From positions 1 through 60,975 of the forward strand of contig JACOSC010000225.1 of the NCBI GenBank assembly GCA_016179055.1: DNA of 60,975 nt, written 5' to 3'. Position 1 is the stretch's first letter, and every line of letters starts with the position of its first letter. Of the stretch, positions 34,449 through 43,161 are shown piece by piece. Position numbers and translations under genes: made by a program. Below the pieces are notes generated by a model that worked only from the letters and a program-made list of their open reading frames with translations, had not been told where the DNA came from and did not search any database. The DNA is from Acidobacteriota bacterium (lineage in GTDB: Bacteria > Acidobacteriota > UBA6911 > JACOSC01).

Positions 34449-35201
34449 CTACCCGTGCGGGGTTGGGTTAATCGAACTGTAGTCGGGCGCGTCCGCGCCG
34501 GAGATCGTTGCCTCATAGGGGATGGGTGACGGCATGATCTTGCCATCTTCAATACGGATGATTCGATCGGCAAACTCCAAGAGGCGATTGTCATGCGTCA
34601 CCAGAACTACCGCGCGATCACGCTGCCGCGCCAAGGTGCGCAGTATTTCCATCACTGTTCGCCCACTATGCGAATCAAGCGCCGCCGTCGGCTCATCGGC
34701 AAGGATCACTTGCGGGTCGCCCGCCAGAGCGCGGGCAATCGCCACGCGCTGCTTCTCACCGCCACTGAGATCCGCAGGGAAAGAATCATATTTTTTTGTT
34801 AAACCGACGGCGTCGAGCAATTCTCGGGAGCGCGACTTGGCTAGGCCGGCGCGCACACCCTTTAAATCAAGGGAGAGTTCGACATTCTCGCCGGCCGTTA
34901 GTGTGGGAAACAGATTAAATCCTTGAAAGATAAATCCGATGTGTTGCAGTCGGACCGCGGGAAGTTTGGCCTCACTCAGCCCCGAGACGTCCCGCCCGCA
35001 CACTTGCACGAAGCCCGAAGTAGGCCGCAGTATGCATCCCATAATGGACAGCAGCGTGGTCTTTCCGCTTCCCGATGGACCCATCAACAGCGCCACCTCG
35101 CCGTGGCTGACCGCCATCGTGACGCCGGCCAGCGCCTGTACGGCGGCGGCGCCCGATGCATAAGTTTTTGTTACATCCTTAACGGCAATGGCAGTAGTCA
35201 T
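34449..35201 (-). CDS. ABC exporter ATPase (DevA/MacB/LolD-like)
   Basis: 250 residues from the ATG at 35201 (AAAGGA upstream); the frame continues to 35249 but those codons overlap the permease gene. Walker A GPSGSGKTTLL, Q loop FIFQGFNLFP, signature LSGGEKQR, Walker B VILADEPTAALD and H loop VTHD are all intact. It energises the type VII (MacB-fold) permease encoded just upstream. It overlaps or abuts the permease end. Confidence 0.93.
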   Translation of the reverse strand: MTTAIAVKDVTKTYASGAAAVQALAGVTMAVSHGEVALLMGPSGSGKTTLLSIMGCILRPTSGFVQVCGRDVSGLSEAKLPAVRLQHIGFIFQGFNLFPTLTAGENVELSLDLKGVRAGLAKSRSRELLDAVGLTKKYDSFPADLSGGEKQRVAIARALAGDPQVILADEPTAALDSHSGRTVMEILRTLARQRDRAVVLVTHDNRLLEFADRIIRIEDGKIMPSPIPYEATISGADAPDYSSINPTPHG

Positions 35202-35220
35202 TCGGCATTGTCCTTTGGCC

Positions 35221-36348
35221 CTAACCTTTAAACACCATGGCCGGATCAATGGTGGTCACTTTCTTAATTGAAACGATGGAAGCGCCGATGCACATGGCGA
35301 GCGTCAAGCCAAACATGGCGACGGCCATGGGCCAGGGCATTCTGATAGCGGCGCCGCCTTTTTGACTGATGCGGATCACTACGGCGCTGATTGCCATACC
35401 CACCGCGTATCCGATAATGGCGCTCATGATCGCTTGCTTGATAATCACGCGGTATATGTATCCATTCGGCGCGCCCATCGCCTTGAGCGTGCCGAACTCA
35501 CGCAAATGATCCATCGTCGTGGCGTATATGGTTTGGGCGACGACGACCACTCCCACAATTAAACCCATGAGCGCCGCGATCAAAACGGCAATGCCGGCGC
35601 CGGTAGTGAGCATCCAATAAAACTGCGTCGAGCGGCTGAATTCAGCGGTCGTAAAAATGTCAACGTTGGTGACGCGGGCGGATAATTGCCGCTTCAACTT
35701 GGCCAGGTCGGCGCCGGCCGCCGCTTTCGCCATAATGTAAATGGTTTGGTCTTCATTGATGAGACGGCCATAGTTCAACGCATTTTTAAAGGAGGTAAAA
35801 ATGAAAGGCGAAGTGGTGAATGATCGAATGCCTCTAGTGTAGCCGACGATCCGCGCGCGATAGCCGTTGATTTCGACCACCTGACCTAAATGCGTAACCC
35901 CAAGCTTCTCGCGATAGAACTCATCTATGAAAACCGTATCCGCGGCTTTCAAATCTTTGACGTGACCCACCGTTAGATTCCACGGCCCACCCATGCTGGT
36001 GTCGGGATTAAAGCCGATGACGATAACATTCTCTTCCGCCCCGTCCGGTCGCTTCCACCGCGAAAACCGCACAATATATTTTTCGGCTTTAATAATCCCC
36101 GGCGTACTCATGACCTGGTAAAGCTTGCGCTCCGAGACGGGCACGCCGGCGTCAAAATACTGCACGCCCTTGGACACTACCCATAGGTCGGCGTTCGAGT
36201 GATCGATGACGTTGGACGTCGTTGTGGTGAAGCCGATGAACAAGCCAAGCTGAACGACGATCAGAACAATCGCGAAAACCACGCCGGTCAAAGTGACGGC
36301 GAATCGCACCTTGTCATGAAATAAATTACGCCAGGCTAAAGAGGCCAT
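35221..36348 (-). CDS. ABC exporter permease, DevC/MacB-fold
   Basis: About 375 residues. One N-terminal TM (FAVTLTGVVFAIVLIVVQLGLFIGF), a large periplasmic domain (about 50-255) and three C-terminal TM helices with FtsX-type FGTLKAMGAPNGYIYRVI. This is the DevC pattern known from cyanobacterial glycolipid export and from many Gram-negative DevBCA systems. The frame opens at 36372; the ATG at 36348 (MASLAWRNL) is closer to the family start. With the ATPase, HlyD-like protein and TolC-like channel it should form a tripartite exporter; the substrate is unknown. Confidence 0.9.
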   Translation of the reverse strand: MASLAWRNLFHDKVRFAVTLTGVVFAIVLIVVQLGLFIGFTTTTSNVIDHSNADLWVVSKGVQYFDAGVPVSERKLYQVMSTPGIIKAEKYIVRFSRWKRPDGAEENVIVIGFNPDTSMGGPWNLTVGHVKDLKAADTVFIDEFYREKLGVTHLGQVVEINGYRARIVGYTRGIRSFTTSPFIFTSFKNALNYGRLINEDQTIYIMAKAAAGADLAKLKRQLSARVTNVDIFTTAEFSRSTQFYWMLTTGAGIAVLIAALMGLIVGVVVVAQTIYATTMDHLREFGTLKAMGAPNGYIYRVIIKQAIMSAIIGYAVGMAISAVVIRISQKGGAAIRMPWPMAVAMFGLTLAMCIGASIVSIKKVTTIDPAMVFKG

Positions 36349-36386
36349 CGCTACTGCTCCAAAATAGCTCAATCGTGCAATGAAGA

Positions 36387-36584
36387 TTCGTAACTGTTCA
36401 CGGGGGTCAGAGGTTTGGGATCGGGCGATATTGCCTGGATTTCTTTTCCAAAAGACTTCCGAAATCCGTTAAGCATCCGCCCCACTACCCAATCTCTAAA
36501 TCACTCTAATTCCCAACAGTCATCGGTACCACTGGGCCCATGGCCCCTGATCCCTGACCCCCGATCCCCGTGAACAGTTACGAA
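36387..36584. repeat. 198-bp element with 19-bp perfect inverted ends
   Basis: TTCGTAACTGTTCACGGGG (36387-36405) and its exact complement (36566-36584) bound a region with further complementary GGGGTCAG / CTGACCCC stretches. It is MITE-like and lies between the TetR gene and the permease. GAACAGTTACGAAG also occurs at 34266-34279, at the inner edge of NP-5. Confidence 0.7.
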
Positions 36585-36662
36585 GATTCAATCGCGGGAA
36601 GGCCGCCGCTCAGCCCATCATAATTATTGGTAGCGGTCGTCCATCATCCCCAGAGGCGTCGG

Positions 36663-37280
36663 CTAAGCCTTCAGGCCTTTGATCAGCATCTCAATTAAAT
36701 GATCGATCAGCTTATTCTTTTCTACCCAGGGGAACTCATGATGCGCGATCAGCAATGACGTGACCCCATGGGCGGCCGACCAAATGGCTTGGCTGGTCGT
36801 TTCCACATCGACCTTGCGGAACTTTTTTCGCCGGACGCATTCCGCCACGATCAGACGTAAGAAGCCGAAAGCTTCTTCGCTGATGGCGGCCGTCTGCTCG
36901 TAGATCTCCTGCCCCGGCTGGTCCACATGGTCTGGGTGTAATATGAAAGTCACTTTGTAATGATCGGGATATTTCAAGCCAAACTCTATATAAACCCGCA
37001 AGCCTTTTCTGAGACAGTTAACCGGATCTTTCATGTCTTGGCTGAGCGCGGCGAAGGCTTTGACCAGTTGGGACAGCGTTTCATGGCATAAACAGTGCAG
37101 TAAATCTACCTTATCCTTAAAATGGAGGTAGATGGTCGTCGGCGAGTATTCGATCTGGTTGGCGATCTTGCGCATGGAGACATTTTCATAGCCCTGTTTG
37201 AGAAATAGCTCACGGGCGGCGTCCAGTATAACTTGCCGCAGTTCCTTTTTTTCTCGTCCGCGCCGTTCTTTCGAACCCAT
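36663..37280 (-). CDS. TetR-family transcriptional repressor
   Basis: 205 residues. The N-terminal helix-turn-helix (ILDAARELFLKQGYENVSMRKIANQIEYSPTTIYLHF) is a textbook TetR domain, and the C-terminal ligand half resembles TetR_C_13-type proteins (YPDHYKVTFIL; AIWSAAHGVTSLLI). It lies upstream of and in the same direction as the exporter genes, so it probably represses itself and the exporter; the inducing ligand is not evident. Confidence 0.9.
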   Translation of the reverse strand: MGSKERRGREKKELRQVILDAARELFLKQGYENVSMRKIANQIEYSPTTIYLHFKDKVDLLHCLCHETLSQLVKAFAALSQDMKDPVNCLRKGLRVYIEFGLKYPDHYKVTFILHPDHVDQPGQEIYEQTAAISEEAFGFLRLIVAECVRRKKFRKVDVETTSQAIWSAAHGVTSLLIAHHEFPWVEKNKLIDHLIEMLIKGLKA

Positions 37281-37293
37281 AATATCGACCTGT

Positions 37294-37326
37294 GTTTAAC
37301 GGTATATAATAAGTTAACAGTGTTAA
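37294..37326. promoter_or_regulatory. Candidate operator upstream of the TetR gene
   Basis: TTAACAGTGTTAA (37314-37326) is a near-palindrome, with a related GTTTAAC at 37294-37300. It sits directly before the TetR start, where an autoregulatory operator is expected. Confidence 0.45.
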
Positions 37327-37516
37327 GTATAAGGCGCCGCGACAGGCTAGTCAAGCGCTTCTGCCATTATTTCATTTTTTGCGCGACCAAGCCCAGTCGC
37401 GGCGAATCTCGCGGGAGGCGGCGCGCCGTAAGCTCAGTAAATCGCCGTGTGCTGAGTGGGCGACCTGGCCACCCCTTAGTTACTTAGCTATTTTACGCGG
37501 AGAGAGGTATGACATT

Positions 37517-37576
37517 CATGAGAAAAATTTAATCTTATTCTCATGGGATTCTCATTTTCGTGTGGTAAAACATAAA
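37517..37576 (+). promoter_or_regulatory. Response-regulator box and promoter of the two-component operon
   Basis: Two TTCTCAT repeats with an 11-bp period (37538-37544 and 37549-37555) are preceded by an inverted CATGAGAA (37517-37524) and followed exactly 15 bp later by a CATAAA -10 (37571-37576). The direct repeat takes the place of a -35, as at PhoB/OmpR-class promoters. The same block, with 19 identical bases in a row, stands at 43790-43848. Confidence 0.7.
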
Positions 37577-37600
37577 TTGCGACAGGAAAGGACGGCGGGT

Positions 37601-38281
37601 ATGCGCATTTTATTAGTAGAGGATGAATTTAAAATGGCCAGCTTCATCAAAAAGGGGCTAGAGGCCGAACGCTACGCAGTCGATCTGGTGTCCGACGGCC
37701 CGAGTGGGATGGAGCGGGCGCTCTGGCAGGATTACGATCTGCTCATATTAGATTTAATGTTGCCGGGGCTGAGCGGCAGCGACATTTTAAAAACCGTTCG
37801 GGATCAAAAGCCGACGATTCCAATCCTGATATTGACCGCCCGCGATGGGCTGCCGGACAAGATTAAGCATTTTGAGCGCGGCTGTGATGATTATCTCACG
37901 AAGCCGTTTGCTTTCGCCGAACTCGTAATGCGCGTCAAAGCCCTGCTCCGTCGCGGGGCCGTCCGTCGCAGCAACGATCTGCAAGTCGCCGATCTGGTAC
38001 TGGACCGCAACAGCCGCCGGGTCCTGCGTGCCGGAAAACCGATCGACATGACGGCCAAAGAATTTGCCCTCCTGGAATACTTGATGCTCAACGCCGGCCA
38101 GGTTTGCTCGCGCGCCATTCTCATCGAGCACGTCTGGGATCAGAGTTTCGACACGTTCACCAATATTGTCGATGTCTACATTCGGTATTTACGAAATAAA
38201 ATCGATCGTCATTTTGAGCCGAAGCTCATTCACACCGTCCGGGGGGTGGGTTATGTCCTAAACTCGGGGGAGGCGCCATGA
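37601..38281 (+). CDS. OmpR/PhoB-family response regulator
   Basis: 226 residues from the ATG at 37601 (AGGAAAGGA upstream); the open frame reaches back to 37379 but that part is promoter DNA. Receiver domain with acidic pocket VEDE, phospho-acceptor Asp51 (ILDLMLPG) and Lys in LTKPFAF; C-terminal winged helix (DMTAKEFALLEYL ... IRYLRNKID ... TVRGVGYVL). It is closest to the CusR/CopR/heavy-metal regulator branch. The gene overlaps the kinase gene by 4 bp. Likely binds the TTCTCAT repeats upstream of itself and of the operon at 43970. Confidence 0.93.
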   Translation: MRILLVEDEFKMASFIKKGLEAERYAVDLVSDGPSGMERALWQDYDLLILDLMLPGLSGSDILKTVRDQKPTIPILILTARDGLPDKIKHFERGCDDYLTKPFAFAELVMRVKALLRRGAVRRSNDLQVADLVLDRNSRRVLRAGKPIDMTAKEFALLEYLMLNAGQVCSRAILIEHVWDQSFDTFTNIVDVYIRYLRNKIDRHFEPKLIHTVRGVGYVLNSGEAP

Positions 38282-39684
38282 ACGCCCGTTCGATTCGGTT
38301 CAAACTGACCGCTTGGTATGCGACGCTGCTGGCTATTATACTAATCGCCTTCGGGAGCGCCGTCTACTTTGGTCTGGAGCGCTATCTGACGACCCGCTTA
38401 GCGGAGCAGTTGTCGCTCCAGGCCTTCCAGATTGCTGATACCTGGCTTCGTCAGATTAACCGGTCCGGCACGGAGTACATCGTCAACGAGATCGAGGAGC
38501 ATATTTCGCCGGATGCAACAGGCCGCTTCGTTCGTCTGACTCGCTCTGACGGCACATTCCTCTATCGATCCAAACCCCCACGAGACGGCCGCTTTGACCC
38601 CTCGACGGTGGCCGCGGTAAAGCCCATACCCTACGCCCCGCGCACTCGTGAGGAACATTTGGCCAAAGGCGAACTCCTCATCTATTCGCTGCCCTACACC
38701 GTCCCTGGGGTGGGATCGTTCCTCGTGGAAGTGGGCGCGCCGTACCATACGGTTGAGAATACATTACACGGTTTGGTGCTCATCTTTGCGATTATCCTGC
38801 CGATCGCGTTGGCTTTGGCCATTGGAGTAGGCTTCCTGCTTATGACGCGAGCCTTGGCCCCGGTCGATGTCATTACCCGCACGGCGGAGACCATTACTTC
38901 GCGGAATCTCAGCGGACGCTTGCCGATCTCCCATACGGGAGATGAGATCGAGCGACTTTCGGCCACGCTTAACCGCATGATGGAGCGGTTAGAGGGTTCC
39001 TTTCGCCAAGTCGTACAGTTTACCGCCGACGTTTCGCACGAGCTGCGCACGCCGCTGGCCGTATTGCGCTGCGAACTCGAAGTGGCCCTTGGTCAAAATC
39101 ACCTCTCACCGGCGGCCCGCGAGGTCTTGGAAAGCGTGCTGGAGGAAACCGGTATGCTATCAAAGATTGTGGAGCAGTTGATGACCCTATCTCGGCTCGA
39201 TTCGGGCGAACTCCAACTCGAGCGCAGCCGGTTGGATCTGGCCGGCCTCTGTAAAGACACGATCGAGCAAATGAATTTGCTGGCGGAAGATAAATCCATT
39301 CATCTCCAGTGCGACGCGCCCGAACCGGTGGAAATCTACGCCGACCCGCTGCGTATTCGCCAGATCCTAACCAATCTCATCGATAATGCCATCAAGTATA
39401 CGGCCGCCGGCGGTTCGGTTCACATTCGCATCGCTCAAGAGGATGATCAAGCGATTCTTGAGGTCGCCGATACGGGGCCGGGCATTCCGACCGAAGCCCT
39501 GCCGTATATTTTTAATCGCTTCTACCGTGTGGACAAAGCGCGTGCGCGGGAATTCGGCGGCAGTGGCCTCGGACTGGCCATCGCCAAGTCGATTTGTGAC
39601 CTGCACGGGGGACGCATCGCGGTCGAGAGCCGCCTCGGCCAAGGAACCCGCTTCCGCGTGGCAATCCCGGTCGGGGCCAACTAA
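38278..39684 (+). CDS. Membrane sensor histidine kinase (heavy-metal-sensor type)
   Basis: 468 residues. TM helices about 12-32 and 163-188 enclose a periplasmic sensor of about 130 residues; then HAMP (190-242), HisKA with His254 (SHELRTPL), N box NLIDNAIKYT, G1 DTGPGIP and G2 GGSGLGLAIAK. Layout and size match CusS/CopS-like kinases. Partner of the regulator encoded with a 4-bp overlap. The signal is not known; the neighbouring porin, chromate transporter and cytochrome genes suggest a metal or oxyanion. Confidence 0.93.
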   Translation: MNARSIRFKLTAWYATLLAIILIAFGSAVYFGLERYLTTRLAEQLSLQAFQIADTWLRQINRSGTEYIVNEIEEHISPDATGRFVRLTRSDGTFLYRSKPPRDGRFDPSTVAAVKPIPYAPRTREEHLAKGELLIYSLPYTVPGVGSFLVEVGAPYHTVENTLHGLVLIFAIILPIALALAIGVGFLLMTRALAPVDVITRTAETITSRNLSGRLPISHTGDEIERLSATLNRMMERLEGSFRQVVQFTADVSHELRTPLAVLRCELEVALGQNHLSPAAREVLESVLEETGMLSKIVEQLMTLSRLDSGELQLERSRLDLAGLCKDTIEQMNLLAEDKSIHLQCDAPEPVEIYADPLRIRQILTNLIDNAIKYTAAGGSVHIRIAQEDDQAILEVADTGPGIPTEALPYIFNRFYRVDKARAREFGGSGLGLAIAKSICDLHGGRIAVESRLGQGTRFRVAIPVGAN

Positions 39685-39695
39685 GGAGGGCAATC

Positions 39696-41075
39696 ATGTG
39701 GAGAACCCGTACGAGTCTTCTCGTTATTCTTATCCTTATGCAAGGCGGTGTCAGTCGGTCGGAGGGCGCATCGCCGCCGCCGTCGTCGGCATCGGAGGAA
39801 TCCCTAAAAAAAATCGAAGCGCAGCTCTGTGAAGCGCTCGGACGGCTGGAACAGACCCAAGCCCAGCTCGAGGCGTTAAAGCTAGAGGTGGGCCGATGGC
39901 GAGCCGAGCTTTCCCAAAGTCGTCTGGCCCCAGCGGCGCCTAGCGAGCCGGCGGCGACCTCCGTGCCCGCGCCTGCAGCGTCCGTATCGCAAGAGCCCCG
40001 CGCCCCCTTCGCCGAAAGAATTATTGGGCCCGGTTTAGGGGAAAATGAGCGCCCACACGAAATAAACTTGCGACCGGAAATTTTCATCCAGACACGTTAT
40101 TCCACCCGCCCCTATAAGGGCGCCACTCTGGAAGATTTCCCGTCGAATTTCCGATTGTCCCGTATCGAGACGCGCTGGTCCGGGCGCATCCATGAGCAAT
40201 TGGGCTTGGGTCTGGAGCTTCAGTATCATCCCGCACCCGACGGCTCCCCCGAAGAACTGGTCAACGATGCCTTCATAGAATATTACCTTAACGATCGTAT
40301 CACGCTGAGAGCCGGCCAGTTTATCAAACCGTTTGGATTTGATATACAGCAATCCAGTTCGGTGCGCGAATCGCCCGAGCGGGCCCTCTTTGCCGGCTAC
40401 TTTTTTCCCGGCCAGCGCGACCGCGGAGCTCTCCTGCAAGGCGATCTGGATTTTCTAGATCGGCCGGCTTTCAAGAATATTCAATACTTTGTCGGCGCCT
40501 TCAACGGCAACCGCTTCTTTTCCGATAACAATCGGCAACTGAACTACAATTTTCGTCTGCGGAAACGCTTCGAATCGCTCCGTCTAGCGACGGGAGTTTC
40601 TATCCAACGGGGCCATCAACGGCTGCCGCCCGGCTTCGCCGGAACCAACAACGAGAATGTCTTCGGGGTCGATGTACAATCTACTTGGGGTCGATGGGGA
40701 TTTCGAGGAGAGTTTGTTGCCGGTAATATGCCCTCCACCCGGCTGGGCCTGCCCGCGCGGTTTGCGCCCGCCTTCCGGCCGGGCCGTCATTCCTCAGGCG
40801 GCGCCTTCTTTGCGACATACCACCTTACGGAGCAGGATAATTTGTATGCTCGTTACGACCAATTCAACGGGGATTCAGTCACAGGTCAAAATGTACGGGC
40901 CTTCAACTTCGGATACTTTCGGCGAATCGGGGACATCTCGCGCATAAGCATTGATTATCAATTTAAGAATCGCTTGTCGTTCAACGATGATGGGGTCAAT
41001 ACGCGCCTGCAAGCCACATGGGGGGTAATTTTTAGGAGTTGTTCATGCCCCTTGGTGGGAAACCCCGACGAATGA
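39696..41075 (+). CDS. OprO/OprP-type porin with an altered C-terminus
   Basis: 459 residues: signal peptide (SLLVILILMQGGVSRSEG), short coiled coil (about 28-70, SLKKIEAQLCEALGRLEQ), then a phosphate-selective porin O/P barrel (EINLRPEIFIQTRYSTRPY, LRAGQFIKPFGFD, QRDRGALLQGDL). The barrel should end in ATWGVIF with a C-terminal Phe for BAM recognition, but the frame runs on for RSCSCPLVGNPDE, encoded by the start of repeat copy C. With one more T in the run at 41028-41032 the codons would be ATT TTT TAG, ending exactly at Phe. Either a real slip or a sequencing error. It is 11 bp after the kinase gene, probably an anion channel of the same operon. Confidence 0.88.
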   Translation: MWRTRTSLLVILILMQGGVSRSEGASPPPSSASEESLKKIEAQLCEALGRLEQTQAQLEALKLEVGRWRAELSQSRLAPAAPSEPAATSVPAPAASVSQEPRAPFAERIIGPGLGENERPHEINLRPEIFIQTRYSTRPYKGATLEDFPSNFRLSRIETRWSGRIHEQLGLGLELQYHPAPDGSPEELVNDAFIEYYLNDRITLRAGQFIKPFGFDIQQSSSVRESPERALFAGYFFPGQRDRGALLQGDLDFLDRPAFKNIQYFVGAFNGNRFFSDNNRQLNYNFRLRKRFESLRLATGVSIQRGHQRLPPGFAGTNNENVFGVDVQSTWGRWGFRGEFVAGNMPSTRLGLPARFAPAFRPGRHSSGGAFFATYHLTEQDNLYARYDQFNGDSVTGQNVRAFNFGYFRRIGDISRISIDYQFKNRLSFNDDGVNTRLQATWGVIFRSCSCPLVGNPDE

Positions 41076-41195
41076 AAACAGAACCGCCTGCGGTAGCGGG
41101 CGGGTGGCCGAGACGCGTAGGCCGCGGCGCACCCGGTCGCTACCGCTCCCGGCTCTGTTTTCTGTTTTGCCGGGGTATTTTCAGAGGAGCATATA
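41033..41195 (+). repeat. GGTAGCGAC-type repeat, copy C
   Basis: Begins AGGAGTTGTTCATGCCCC, like copies A and B, then GAAAACAGAACCGCCTGCGG and CTACCGCTCCCGGCTCTGTTTT as inverted arms. It fills the whole gap between the porin and chrA, so chrA gets its ribosome-binding site (GAGGAG) from the last bases of the element. Confidence 0.72.
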
Positions 41196-41198
41196 CCT

Positions 41199-42380
41199 AT
41201 GGATGAATCTATGGTTGAACAGAGGAAAGAAAAAGACGGCCAAATGCCGTCCGCGCGCGAGGTGTTCCTTTATTTCTTGAAGTTGGGCTTCATTAATATC
41301 GGCGGCCCGGTCGCGCAGATTACTATGATGTTCAACCATATGGTCGAGCGGGCTCATTGGCTTTCCAAAGACCGCTTTGTCAAAATCATGGGCTTTGCCC
41401 ACATGCTGCCGGGCCCGGAAGCTCTGCAACTCGCTATCTATGTTGGCTACCTGAAACGAGGTTGGCTTGGGGGGATAATCGCTGGTCTCACGTTTATCAT
41501 TCCGGGGGCGGTGGTCATGGTTCTCTTGAGTGGCTTGTATGTCAACTATGGCAGCCTGCCCCAGGTGAATAATGCCCTTTACATCCTCAAGCCCGCCGTC
41601 ATGGGCATTATTGCGGCCGGAATCCTTAAGCTCGGCCGCGCCGCCATTAAGAATACCGCTCTGGCGCTGTTGCTTGTCGGCGCGTTTGTGGCGATGCGCT
41701 TTGGCGGAATAAATGTTCTTCTCGTCCTGCTGATAGCTGGGATGATTAATCTGATGATTGTCGACGGCATACCTCGGTTACGACGATCACACGGGATGAT
41801 TCCCCTGCTTATCAGCGGGCTGGGCGGTTTTGTCACGCTGGCGGACTCACGCTGGTTACAGATCGGCTGGCTGTCGTTCAAGACAGGCTTGTTCAGCTTT
41901 GGCGGAGCCTACGCCTCGCTCGTGTTTCTCCAGCGCGGCGCGGTCGAGGAGCACCGGTGGCTAACGGCGGGCCAACTTCTGGATGGGGTGGCGCTGAGTG
42001 TGGCGACGCCCGGGCCCTTTATGCTGTTTACCACCTTTGTCGGCTTTATCGCTGGCGGTGTCACGGGCGCCGCCTTGGCCACGTTTTTTGTTTTTCTGCC
42101 CTCGTTCGTGATGGTGCTGCTGGGTGCCCGTTACATGGAGCCCGTGCGCCATAATCGGGGCATTCAGTCTTTTCTGGCCGGAGTCAGCGCTGCCGTTGTG
42201 GGGGTCATCGCCGTCGTCTCGATCGATCTGGTCCCAGAGGCCTTTAGCGGGCCATTGACCTTTGCTATCGCGGCGATGGCGTTTTTGCTCATTAGCGTAC
42301 GGCAGATCGAGGTAGCCTATGTGGCCATCTGGGCAATGGCGGCTGGTACTGTGTACGCCGCCATCCGGGCCATCTGGTAA
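41199..42380 (+). CDS. chrA: Chromate transporter ChrA (bidomain)
   Basis: 393 residues, long-chain CHR family: two homologous membrane halves. The first half opens with FLKLGFINIGGPVAQITMM and contains GFAHMLPGPEALQLAIYVGY; the second has FKTGLFSFGGAYASLVFL and GVALSVATPGPFMLFTTFVGF. ChrA exports chromate (possibly also sulfate or other oxyanions) by proton exchange. GAGGAG precedes the ATG by nine bases. A ChrB-like protein is encoded at 54584, 12 kb downstream. Confidence 0.93.
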   Translation: MDESMVEQRKEKDGQMPSAREVFLYFLKLGFINIGGPVAQITMMFNHMVERAHWLSKDRFVKIMGFAHMLPGPEALQLAIYVGYLKRGWLGGIIAGLTFIIPGAVVMVLLSGLYVNYGSLPQVNNALYILKPAVMGIIAAGILKLGRAAIKNTALALLLVGAFVAMRFGGINVLLVLLIAGMINLMIVDGIPRLRRSHGMIPLLISGLGGFVTLADSRWLQIGWLSFKTGLFSFGGAYASLVFLQRGAVEEHRWLTAGQLLDGVALSVATPGPFMLFTTFVGFIAGGVTGAALATFFVFLPSFVMVLLGARYMEPVRHNRGIQSFLAGVSAAVVGVIAVVSIDLVPEAFSGPLTFAIAAMAFLLISVRQIEVAYVAIWAMAAGTVYAAIRAIW

Positions 42381-42604
42381 CGGGATGATGGCAGCCAGAG
42401 ATGGGCATGTAGAGAACGAATCAGGAAGTACTTGTTTAGCGTCCGAGCGAAAAACAACTTGACAACCATAGGGACTGAATATTGACTGAGCGTATCATGA
42501 CCAATATGGGAGAATCAATCACACCCGGAGAGGAAGGTGTTGGTTTATCGGTTGAGTCGGAATTTACATTTTCTGACTAGCCCGTATTTAGATTGGAGAT
42601 GTCT

Positions 42605-43159
42605 ATGAGAAAAAATGTAATCTCTGCGGTCATTGTCATCGTAATGGCGCTTACCTTAGCCTGGTTACCGCGCGCGGCTTTACGCCCGGAAGAATCGCAT
42701 GAATTGGATGGCAAGCAAACAAAACCTTTTCACCTGAAGAGTCCCAACAACCAAAAAATCGATTACACAAGGTTTGAAGCCCGACCCACCGTCATCGGCT
42801 TCTTTGCAAGCTGGTGTCCGCCATGTCGCGCGGAGTTGACCCAGTGGTCAAGACTGCACGAGAAATATGGTAAGCAGGGACTGGTTGTCTTGGCTGTAGC
42901 AGTCGATCCGCTTGTAACACCCGATACGGTGAAAGGTGTCGGGCCGTTGGCCGCGGAGCTAAAGTTGCCATACGCCGTAGCGCTCGCTACCGATCAGTTT
43001 GCGAAAGATTACAATTACAAAGGTTTTCCAACAACTATTATTATCAATGCAGATGGAAAGATTGCGCGCACATTTTATGGATACCAGGATCTTGAAAAAT
43101 TTGAGGTTGTATTGCAGAAGGTAGTCGGGACAAATATAAAGAACAGCAAGTCCAAGTGA
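42605..43159 (+). CDS. TlpA/ResA-like thiol-disulfide protein
   Basis: 184 residues. N-terminal signal anchor (VISAVIVIVMALTLAWLP) then a thioredoxin fold with the active site WCPPC (FFASWCPPCRAEL) and the cis-Pro loop KGFPTTIIINADGK. TlpA/ResA proteins reduce apocytochrome c cysteines before haem attachment, which fits the CcsA/ResB and multihaem genes that follow. The frame opens with TTG at 42593; the ATG at 42605, seven bases after GGAG, is the chosen start. Confidence 0.9.
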   Translation: MRKNVISAVIVIVMALTLAWLPRAALRPEESHELDGKQTKPFHLKSPNNQKIDYTRFEARPTVIGFFASWCPPCRAELTQWSRLHEKYGKQGLVVLAVAVDPLVTPDTVKGVGPLAAELKLPYAVALATDQFAKDYNYKGFPTTIIINADGKIARTFYGYQDLEKFEVVLQKVVGTNIKNSKSK

Positions 43160-43161
43160 CA

